The notes under the pieces are model-generated. The model was not told where the DNA came from. It did not search any database and saw only the letters and a program-made list of their open reading frames with translations. A program made the translations under genes and the position numbers. Source: Schizosaccharomyces osmophilus (taxonomy: Eukaryota; Ascomycota; Schizosaccharomycetes; Schizosaccharomycetales; Schizosaccharomycetaceae). From it: 64,000 nucleotides of DNA. Positions 31,708 to 40,659 of this stretch are shown here, piece after piece. Where the stretch lies: NCBI RefSeq assembly GCF_027921745.1, contig NC_079238.1, forward strand, positions 4,898,001 to 4,962,000, read 5' to 3'. Position 1 is the first letter of the stretch, and each line of letters opens with the position of its first letter.

Positions 31708-32795
31708 AAAGTTTTGTGCTATTTTTTTTTTATGTTCTTTGTCATGGTTGGGGTTGTGGTCAGAAGCATCATCGTTTCAACTGAACGATTTTATGGCAAA
31801 GCATGTTATAAACGTGCTATAAAAGTTACAAATTTTTTCACATAATGATAAAAGAGAAAAATTCGTTTTCTGTAAAGTTATTTATTATTGCCTCCCCCTA
31901 ATAAATGTTTTTTTTGTTTCGTACTCTCGTGAATTTATAGCTAACATATGCAACTTGAAAGTTAAAGACAAAATGAAGAGTATATTTTCAACATGGAGTG
32001 AAAGGAAAAGCTTTATTGAAACCGACAAATGCAACAATCGCAATCAACACACCTTGATAAATGGCACACGAAGCATCAATGGAAAATTCTTCTGAGCCAA
32101 ATCCTTTCTAAAGTACTGTGCCTTTATGAATATTGAAAAGAAAGATGCTTTTATTTATGTTTTTACGGACTGCAGGTCTACTGATAGAGGTAACACATAT
32201 TTTATTAAAGGTAAAGACGATGAACGGAAGGAGTAACAAGTTTTTAAACAAGAGACGTCGAGAGAGAAAATGATTCATTCAGTAGCAGAAAGGAAGAGAA
32301 TCATTGATATCTCTGGATTCAATACAACTTTTACATAGAACCAAGTCTACTGTATTCATTCTCAACATTGGCCTGTTCAAAGTTTCAGGACGCTTTGGAT
32401 AAGAAGCCAATATAAGGGAACTTGAATAAACTCACAGAAGCCAAAAGCTCCCAGGGTTCTGTAGAATATTTTGCCGTCCTTTAATCTTTTTTTTATTTTT
32501 CATTCTAATGACACGCGTGTTTGTTTACAATGACGTGTTTCTATACCTAACTAGCATACTGTAGTGTGTTATGTTCGTAAGAATTCGGTAGCTTTACGCA
32601 GTTAAAGAGAGCAAATAAGAAACTCACTGAGGGTCCGTAATTAATAGTAGCAAGTCAGCAGAATCGTAGTAGGAACTTGCTAACTAAAGCAATCTTTCAG
32701 GAACTGGATTGAAACAGAAACGTGCGGTCTTGCATAATAAATAGTTTTTAAAAAAAAAACTTGAAAAGAACAGAGGCAAAAGCCTGTTAGAAAAC
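31708..32795. other. transporter 2 3' region and dsk1 promoter
   Basis: A+T-rich. A 40-codon ORF at 31972 (MKSIFSTWSERKSF...) is unrecognised. No RNA gene or repeat is seen. Confidence 0.5.
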
Positions 32796-34319
32796 ATGGA
32801 AGCAAGCGCAGACTGGGTGAATGCCCCTATAGAGCAAACATTGACTAAAATTGGACCACCGGATGACTTTGACGCTTCAAAGAATGTGAAACCAATCGAG
32901 AATAAAGGAGAAGAAGCAGGGCATGAGCAACCAGTACTTGCAAAGGTCAAATCACACGAAGAAAACGAAGATGATTATCGGTATGGTGGCTACCATCCAG
33001 TATTTATTGGGGAAGAATTCAATAAGAAGCGATATGTAGTAGAGCGGAAATTGGGATGGGGTCATTTTTCTACTGTTTGGCTTGCTTACGACCGGATAGC
33101 AAAACGGCGGGTTGCTTTGAAGGTTGTACGATCAGCAGAGCATTATCGAGAAACATCCATTGATGAAATCCGCATTTTGCAAAAGATTTGCGAAGGTGAT
33201 GACAAACATCTTGGCAAAAAGCATGTGATTGCCTTATTAGACTATTTCCTACACCGAGGACCGAATGGTGCTCATGTGTGTATGGTGTTTGAAGTCCTAG
33301 GAGAAAATCTGCTAAGTCTTATTCAATCATATGGACATCGCGGTGTCCCAATGGAGATAGTCCAACAAATCTCCTATCAATTGCTTATTGCATTGGATTA
33401 TTTACACCGTATGTGTGGAATTATACATACCGATTTAAAACCTGAAAATGTTTTGATTTGCATTGATGATTCAGTACTGAATGACATTGATCGCCAAGCA
33501 TCGCTTGGTTCAGATTCAAACCCACAGACCGCTACATCGAAACCTCCCACGGATGCAGGCGCCGTTGGTTCATTTGGAACACCTCAAAAGAGGTCGAGCA
33601 AATCATCCGTGGGCAAGGTGCTTACTAGTGATCCTTTTACCTCCACACTCACTCATTCTCCAGGCCTAGAGGGAGCCGTTTCAGATATTAGTCTGCGTGA
33701 CAGCTATTTCAAGAAACCACAGCAGGAAAAGAAACCTTTGATTGAAGTCAAAATAGCAGACCTCGGCAATGCCTGTTGGACACGGAAGCACTTTACAAAC
33801 GACATTCAAACACGACAGTATCGTTCTCCAGAGGTTATCCTTGGATGCCAGTGGGGAGCTTCTGCTGATTGCTGGAGCTTTGCTTGTATCATATTCGAAC
33901 TTCTGACTGGTGATTATCTATTCGATCCCAGAAGTGGAAATTCTTATTCCAAAGAAGATGACCACGTAGCTCAAATCATTGAGTTACTCATGACCTTTCC
34001 CAAACAAATGGCTTTATCTGGAAAGCACTCCGCCGACCTGTTCAATCGACGTGGTGAACTCCGCAATATACACAAACTAAAGTTTTGGCCATTAAAAGAT
34101 GTATTAGAGCAAAAGTATCATATTAAAGCGTCGCTCTCCCAAGATATTTCAGACTTTCTATTACCCCTTCTTTCATTTGATCCAGCAAAGCGTGTCAATG
34201 CAGGATATATGAGTAACTCGCCTTGGTTGCACAACGTTGCCAGCCCCGATTTTAAAATTGACTGCTGCGGGCAATTTGGTGAGTTTATTCCTGGCTGGGC
34301 TAATGAAATCCGAAAATAA
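32796..34319 (+). CDS. dsk1: SR-protein-specific kinase Dsk1 (SRPK family)
   Basis: 507-aa kinase that phosphorylates RS-domain splicing factors and shuttles between cytoplasm and nucleus. A short N-tail precedes YGGYHPVFIGEEF, the SRPK entry motif. Glycine loop LGWGHFSTVW at 86-95, Lys109 in VALK, catalytic IIHTDLKPEN with Asp213, and ADLGNACW at 321-328 (the DLG form normal for SRPKs). A Ser/Thr-rich spacer of about 90 residues (226-315) splits the domain, as in the family, where it controls localisation. The APE region reads QYRSPEVILG. Everything needed for activity is present. Intronless. Neighbours lsc1 and pdf1 match S. pombe SPBC530.14c-.12c. Confidence 0.95.
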   Translation: MEASADWVNAPIEQTLTKIGPPDDFDASKNVKPIENKGEEAGHEQPVLAKVKSHEENEDDYRYGGYHPVFIGEEFNKKRYVVERKLGWGHFSTVWLAYDRIAKRRVALKVVRSAEHYRETSIDEIRILQKICEGDDKHLGKKHVIALLDYFLHRGPNGAHVCMVFEVLGENLLSLIQSYGHRGVPMEIVQQISYQLLIALDYLHRMCGIIHTDLKPENVLICIDDSVLNDIDRQASLGSDSNPQTATSKPPTDAGAVGSFGTPQKRSSKSSVGKVLTSDPFTSTLTHSPGLEGAVSDISLRDSYFKKPQQEKKPLIEVKIADLGNACWTRKHFTNDIQTRQYRSPEVILGCQWGASADCWSFACIIFELLTGDYLFDPRSGNSYSKEDDHVAQIIELLMTFPKQMALSGKHSADLFNRRGELRNIHKLKFWPLKDVLEQKYHIKASLSQDISDFLLPLLSFDPAKRVNAGYMSNSPWLHNVASPDFKIDCCGQFGEFIPGWANEIRK

Positions 34320-34805
34320 AAATTACTTTGAACAAGCAGCATTCATACATATAAACATCTACATTCGTTAATTTTGATGTACCTAAGGTACCATCTTCGC
34401 AAAAAGTTTAGCCGTGGCATTGACATGTTTTTCCGTCACTAGGTTTATATTTTGAAGAATTATTCTGCTTCTTTCTAATCTTTTGGTCTCTTATGCTTTG
34501 ATGAAACGATAAGGCACGCTGACAAGAAAAAAATGATGTTAATTTTTGTTATTTCTTTGTTAATTTATTTCTTCTCATTTCTCTATCATTCAAATGGACG
34601 AATACACTTTGTTTTATGAGCACTTATACTAACGACTCGTGAATAGGATTTACTAGATAACGATAATATATACTAGTCCAATGTATACAAATTTCAAACA
34701 AGTTTAAATAAATAGAATTGTAAGGCTTACGGGAGCGATACAACTATGAACAAGAACCAAAAGACTATTTATACAATTCCCAGCACTTAGCGAGTCTCTG
34801 TGTTT
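34320..34805. other. convergent 3' regions of dsk1 and lsc1
   Basis: A+T-rich tail-to-tail spacer without recognised genes. Confidence 0.55.
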
Positions 34806-35916
34806 TCAAGTTTGTCCATCTTGGGCTACGCGAATCTTGTATTCTCGCTCAAAGTACTTCCTATCACAGTCGAGCAAGAATCGAGTACATCCCTGTTTGG
34901 AAGACGAAAGTTGGGCGTTCGATTGGGTATATAGGTCCGCTATAGATGGAACATTTACTTCTATTTTTGTAGCTTTGGGTGGTCTCGATGAATTCCTCTG
35001 GGCTCTTTGGAAGTCTACGCATAATCCTAATAGTAAGTCCGTTGGATACATTTGGCCAAGTATTGTATAAGGTTGAAAGTGCATATAGAGGTCAAGTAGG
35101 TCAGCAATGGCCCCCTCAGTAAGCAATGTAGGAGCACAAAAATTTCTAGGGATGATGGGCTGGGAAAGTTTTTGAAGCTTACACGTGATGGAAAGAGCAG
35201 CAATCGCAATGACAGAAACAGGGTATTTGAGTGGTGCAAACGTTCGATACGCATCTGTACATATATTCCAAGCGACAGTAATTGTGTTGGGTGTGACTAT
35301 ACGGATTGTTAGTTAATAACAAATTATGAGTTCATACAATTCAATGATTTAGCAAATTTGATCACATAAGTATGAGGATCGCGAACACGAAAATCAAAAC
35401 ACAGTAGCTCCAGGATCATTCTTTCTAAACCCAATACCTTCCGTTTAACTTCATCAATGATCTACCAACCTGTTAGTTACAAAACATCAACTAAAATTGA
35501 ATTACCTGGGCATGAGTATCAGCATCTAAACCAGGGTGTTTGTGCTGAAAGTGAATGAGTAATATTTCACGAAGCTTTTTCGCTGTATCTTCTACTTTAC
35601 AAGCGACAAATAAGCAAGCGGTAGCACATTCAATGAGCGGAAGTTCTGCCAGGGAATAAAATAACTGAATTCGACTGATCAAAAGCATAGCAAGACCACT
35701 GGTGCGTACTGGACTGTAAAAAAATGTTAGCAAGCAATTCAATAATGTCCGTACATACAACTTTAGACTCCTGCTCATTTCTGAGATCCAGTTGAAAGCT
35801 TGCATTTTGAACCCATTTTCTTTTGGATCGCGAGACTGCATTATTCGAGTAATTTCATTTTCAGAATAAAAAGGTCGAGACAGCCGTATGGATAAAACGT
35901 GTTTTTCCTCTGTCAT
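34806..35916 (-). CDS. lsc1: cyclin subunit of CTDK-type kinase (Lsc1)
   Basis: Cyclin partner of the Lsk1 (CTDK-I) kinase, which phosphorylates Ser2 of the RNA polymerase II CTD. Four exons, 35759..35916, 35506..35713, 35338..35461 and 34806..35296, give 326 aa. The introns are 45, 44 and 41 nt, all with GTATGT/GTAATT/GTATGA starts, CTAAC and CAG/TAG ends, and all keep phase. Cyclin-box features appear after splicing: ENGFKMQAFNWISEMSRSLKF, TSGLAMLLISRIQLFYSLAEL, ECATACLFVACKVEDTAKKLR, then VLGLERMILELLCFDF. The second cyclin fold includes YPVSVIAIAALSITCKL. The start is the ATG at 35916. Divergent from pdf1. It could be confused with other Pol II cyclins; gene order decides. Confidence 0.87.
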
Positions 35917-36926
35917 TCTTTTGGAAATCGGAAAAGGGAAGAAAGCAGGTGGTTTTACAACACGTTATGTCTTCAAAGCAAAAACTCGACTGCCGTTTGA
36001 GAGTAGAAAGGAAAAAAAATTGCTAGCTTATGCTCTTTGGCATCCAACGTCCTTCAAACCCGGAATTCGCGTTTTGCTGTCCTTGATGAAGACTGTGGTT
36101 GGGAAGGCACGCTTGGTTGTTTTCAAAATCATGAATTGAGAACAGCAGCTTTCCAATTTTACAAGCTGGAGATTTTATTTATACAATGTAATTTCGAATT
36201 GATTGTTTTCTTCGGTTTGCTGTTTGTCATTGTTTGTAGCCCAAGTGGTTTTCAAAGCACTTTTTTGCTGGGTTTGTAATGCAAGTTAAAAGAAAGAAAG
36301 ACTATTCTTAATCCATAAATAGGTAAAGAAAATGAACTTGAGCCACTACATGCTTGTTCCTGTATTGATGTGAATAACACTTTACCGTTGGTAAATTTTT
36401 CCAGCAGGAAAGACAAAGGTCTCATTGTAGGATGGAGCTTTTCTTTTGATTCTCCGAGGATTTATAAAGAAGTCGTTTGAATGGAGTATTGCTTTTAACG
36501 ATAGAATTGTTTTGCACCAATTCTAAAGACTCTGCGACATGTAAACAAACCAGAAACTTATCGGGTAAAGCTGCAGTGTATTTTTCTGTAATGAGTTGAG
36601 AGAAAGGACAATTGCATCGCAAAAAGCCCTAGCGTCTATATAGTTCTTTCTCCAAACGAAAAAAGAATTGTGTCTAAAACGGTTTCATGTATGTAGAACG
36701 ATAGACACCAATACGAATACTTTTCATCAAATGAATAGGACGAGAAATAAAGGAATTCTTAATTCTATAAGAAAACGCTTCATTTGCTATTCATGTATTT
36801 ATTGTTTATGATTTTCTTTTTCTCAGATACGCATTGTTTACATCGCTTAGATGTGGCTTTATTATAAGCTTATTACTCACTTAATATGTACCAGCATCCA
36901 CCTAGCATTCTTTAGATTCTTGCGAA
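35917..36926. other. intergenic region between divergent lsc1 and pdf1
   Basis: A+T-rich, holding both promoters. Short ORFs on both strands (for example 36422..36622 minus) show no recognisable domain. Confidence 0.5.
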
Positions 36927-38768
36927 ATGTGGAAAAACAAAAGATTTTATTTACTTATTTTCGTATTTGTTTCTTGTTTTTTTCTTTCGGCTCAATCGTC
37001 CCCGATTTTAACAGTTGAGAAGCTGAATGTGGATGACAAACAGCAAGATGGAAATCAAACTCCTGTAGTCATTTGGCATGGATTGGGTGATTCCTATAAT
37101 AGCATTTCACTCAACAGAATTGTGAAACGTGTGGAAGAAATCACAGGTGCTTCTGTTTTTGTGGTCCACATAGGTGATTCAGGATTTAGTGATTTGAAGG
37201 CTGGATATATTGGGAATGTGCAAGAGCAAATTGACGGTGTTTGCACTCAATTGTCTACTATGAAGGAGTTAAAAGATGGATTTCATGGCATCGGTGTGAG
37301 TCAAGGCGGACTCTTCCTTCGTGGTTTGCATGAAACCTGCGATTTCGTGAAAATCCGCACCTTAGTCACTGTCGGTTCACCACAGAATGGAGTTTTTAAT
37401 TTCCCAGGATGCTCTGTGAAAAACTTCATATGCCAAGCAGCCAGCAAGTCCGTTTTGGCTTTGGGTGCTTGGAATGCTTGGGTTCAGACCCACATTGTGC
37501 AAGCTCAATATTTCCGCACGGAAAAGAACTATGAGAAGTATTTAGAGAACAGCCAATTTCTGGCAAGGATTAACAATGAAATTGATCACGAGGACATGAG
37601 CTTGTACAAGGAAAAAATGGAACAACTAGAGAAGTTTGTACTAATTACCTTTGCTACAGACAGCATCATTAGCCCTGTGGAGTCTTGTGGTTTTGGGTGG
37701 AAAGATGAGGAATCAGGAGCCCCTATTCCTATGAAAGAGCATTTCGGCTATGTGAACAATATTTTGGGATTGAAAACGCTAGACCAACAAGACAAAATTA
37801 CTAGCCTTTACTACCCAGGTTTCCATTTACAGTTGACAGAGAAACAGGTGGATGAATTAATCCGGACGTATTTGAAAGATGATACATCAACGATCATACA
37901 GCAAGAAATAGAGACTGTAAATCCCAAAGAAAATCCTTCTTTGCTTTTTCCGCTATATTCAGAGATGCTTGAACGGATCCAACGGGTTTCCAAAAAATTT
38001 CAGGAATCGAGAATGAATAAAAAGCTTCAGAAACGAGATTTTGTAGGAAGCGAGAATGCTAGTGTCAAATACTTACAAGACGTATCAACGGAAACAGACT
38101 CTGCTCCCAAATCGTTTGCAACAGAATTGTTTATGACTGTGTTTTCTCACTTCTTCTACCACGTTGATGATTTTTGGAAAAGCATCATGGAGCTGTTTTC
38201 ACTGATTCCCCAGATTATAGGTATAATGTACCTCACAGTGATGGTGACCAATCGCGAATTGGATACGTTCATGCAGTTTGGAGGTCAAGTTACAAATGAG
38301 GTCCTCAACTATGTTATCAAAATTGTAGTAAAACATCCTCGACCTTCCGATATTGTGTATGGCGTAGGATACGGCATGCCGAGCAGCCATTCTCAGTTTA
38401 TGGGATATTTCACTGCTTACATGATTTCGTGGGTGTACAAGTATCGAAAGGAAGAATGGAGCCATATTAGTTCTTTGGCAAAGATGGGTCTCTATTGTGG
38501 ATTATCTCTATGCGTATGCTCTAGTCGTTACCTGCTGAGTTATCATTCGCTTTCACAGGTGATTGTAGGATTCACGGCAGGTTTTGTATTTGGCTATTTG
38601 TGGTGCTGGTTTACGGGCCAATTGCGTCTTTTGGGAATTACCAAATGGATCTTAGAGTTTCCCGCCATAGAATGGGTGTACATTAAGGATACTCTCATTC
38701 ATAATAAAGAGAACCACAAGCGGGAATGGTTAGCGAGTCGGCAACAGAAGAGCCAAAAAAGACTGTAA
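36927..38768 (+). CDS. pdf1: Pdf1: palmitoyl-protein thioesterase fused to dolichyl pyrophosphate phosphatase
   Basis: 613 aa, intronless. N-terminal signal peptide (residues 1-23, LLIFVFVSCFFLSA). The PPT1 thioesterase domain (about 25-320) removes acyl groups from proteins in the vacuole/lysosome: HGLGDS near 51-56, nucleophile Ser125 in GVSQGG, Asp245 in FATDS and His300 in PGFH. The second half is a PAP2-type dolichyl pyrophosphate phosphatase of the ER: KHPRPS at 469-474, PSSHSQ at 485-490 and SRYLLSYHSLSQ with His540, plus about four membrane segments. A basic pair Lys369-Arg370 sits in the linker. In S. pombe the fusion precursor is known to be cut by the kexin Krp1; the KR site fits that. 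Matches SPBC530.12c. Confidence 0.95.
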   Translation: MWKNKRFYLLIFVFVSCFFLSAQSSPILTVEKLNVDDKQQDGNQTPVVIWHGLGDSYNSISLNRIVKRVEEITGASVFVVHIGDSGFSDLKAGYIGNVQEQIDGVCTQLSTMKELKDGFHGIGVSQGGLFLRGLHETCDFVKIRTLVTVGSPQNGVFNFPGCSVKNFICQAASKSVLALGAWNAWVQTHIVQAQYFRTEKNYEKYLENSQFLARINNEIDHEDMSLYKEKMEQLEKFVLITFATDSIISPVESCGFGWKDEESGAPIPMKEHFGYVNNILGLKTLDQQDKITSLYYPGFHLQLTEKQVDELIRTYLKDDTSTIIQQEIETVNPKENPSLLFPLYSEMLERIQRVSKKFQESRMNKKLQKRDFVGSENASVKYLQDVSTETDSAPKSFATELFMTVFSHFFYHVDDFWKSIMELFSLIPQIIGIMYLTVMVTNRELDTFMQFGGQVTNEVLNYVIKIVVKHPRPSDIVYGVGYGMPSSHSQFMGYFTAYMISWVYKYRKEEWSHISSLAKMGLYCGLSLCVCSSRYLLSYHSLSQVIVGFTAGFVFGYLWCWFTGQLRLLGITKWILEFPAIEWVYIKDTLIHNKENHKREWLASRQQKSQKRL

Positions 38769-39010
38769 CTGTGATTATGAATTTGTTACGGGGATTGAAT
38801 ATTTAGGTATTTATTTTCGAAACTTGCAATGGATGAATATAGAAACGCATCGTGTATCGTAAACCCGTTCGCACTATGTAGCAGCAACGAAAACTTTTCT
38901 TAAAAACGAAACCATCCAAATAAATATGGATTAACAAATTCATTTCCATTGCTTTCTTCAAAAGCGCACCAAACCAAACACCGGTTGCGTTTTAGTGACA
39001 GTAAAAAATA

Positions 39011-39082
39011 TTCCGTCTGGGGGAATCGAACCCCCGCCGCATCGGTGAGAGCGATGAATCCTAGCCACTGGACCAAGACGGA
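39011..39082 (-). tRNA. tRNA-Glu(CTC)
   Basis: 72 nt on the minus strand. Acceptor TCCGTCT pairs perfectly with AGACGGA; anticodon loop CTCTCAC gives CTC (Glu, codon GAG). The T arm GGGGG-TTCGATT-CCCCC contains a perfect B box (GGTTCGATTCC). A T run follows within a few nt of the 3' end. No intron. Confidence 0.95.
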
Positions 39083-40659
39083 TTTCTTGTATACTATAGT
39101 AGAGAAGTAAGATATATTAAAATATTTTTTAAGTCGTTCTAGCAAAATTTCTTGAGGATGGTTTGGCATGTCAAAATAAGAATCAAATCCAATGGCTCAT
39201 GGTTCATGGTTCTAACAATTCACTTTTCTTCCTGCTTTGAGTATTTTCATTTCGTCCGGCGCATTGAGTATCCTTACATTTAGCGTGCCGGCAGAAAGCT
39301 GTGTTGACATGACAATTGCTACTTGAAAAAAAAAGTTTGACGAACTTACATGTTACTTAGCATAAAACCACATGGTCCGTTCCATTGGGCGTCGGCAATA
39401 GGACTGCTCGGCTTTTGTTATTTTTAAACTGCGAAACATCATAAGGGAAAGAGCAACTGTCGGAATGCCAAATTATAGTGTAGTGGAAAGTAGCTCAGTA
39501 AAATGTAAACAAAGAAAGAGTCGATCCTTGATTTTTTTAGCTTTCTAGGTTTGTTTTCTACGAAAATGAATTTTGAATCATTTTAATTTTCTTATATAAT
39601 TTATTAAAACAATGTCTTTCTATGTGTTCGTACATGGATTCTGGAATAACTGAGTTTTTGTAGTGGTTGTAGTGGCCAAAGAGTAATGTCTCCTTTTTGG
39701 AAGGAGTTGTAATATTTCGGGAATCGAGCTTCGACGGCCTCTTGATTTCTACAAAATTGCTTATTTTATTTTAATTTAGAAAATAATTCTTTTTGATGGT
39801 TTAGTTTGCTTGTTTGGGTTTTTTTTTTGCATTTCTCGTTTTTTGTTTACTAAAGCACTGCAGTACATCGGTTCCCAGTAACAATAGGTTACTCCAGGAA
39901 ACCCATTAACTTTACCGAAGAAGTTACCGAGGTAACGATATTTCTTATGTAAAAAAGTGCAAGAGAGGTACCCCACAAAATCGCGAGAAAGGCCGAATTC
40001 TAAACTTGCCCTTTTCCATTATTTTTTGTGCTTTTCGTACGTGGTTTTGCGCTAGCTATTGAATTCACGTCGGTTTCTTTGTGATTTCTTGGCATTTTCT
40101 GTGTGGAAAAGATCCTGTTCTTTTTCAATTCAAAAAGAACCATCAAATTTCCGTTGGATTCGGTATCCTTTGCAGTTTCTTTTTACTGCTTGTTTCGCGG
40201 ATAAGAACATTAGACACTCAAGTGGGTTTCGCCTTTTTTGTTTTGTACATCTTTCTTCCCATCGCTCATCCGTTGATTTTCCCTGTCTCACTTTCTTTAC
40301 GCCTGAATGTATCGATAAGCTCCCTAACTAGCCCTTAATTTCTCTTTTTCATTTTTTTTTCCTTAGGTTCGTCATTTCCTTTCGACCTTTAGTTGTAGCT
40401 CATCATCATATTCAAGCGGTGAAAGAAACTTTTCACCTTGTCGGGTTTTTCCCCACGTAGAAATCCTCGTTATTTGTTTCTCACCTTTTTTCTTTTTCTT
40501 TTTCTTGTGCTTTTTCAGTTGCTATTGCGTTTCTGTATTTTTGTGGATTTGGTATCGTGATTTCTCTTTCTTTTGTCTCAACATCCTTGTACGCCAGGCC
40601 TCTTCTATATTATTTCTATTTTGATATCGTTTCTTGCCATTCCTATATCTTGTACTAGT
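39083..40659. other. 1.6-kb region upstream of the Fungal_trans regulator
   Basis: Contains the GTTAC inverted repeats at 39877-39936 and a long T/C-rich leader (about 40020-40650) with only a few short upstream ORFs. No gene is recognised. Confidence 0.5.
39877..39936. promoter_or_regulatory. two GTTAC inverted repeats
   Basis: AGTAAC-5 nt-GTTACT at 39877-39893 and GTTACC-2 nt-GGTAAC at 39923-39936. Two symmetric sites with one core within 60 bp suggest a dimeric factor, but no factor can be named. Confidence 0.38.
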
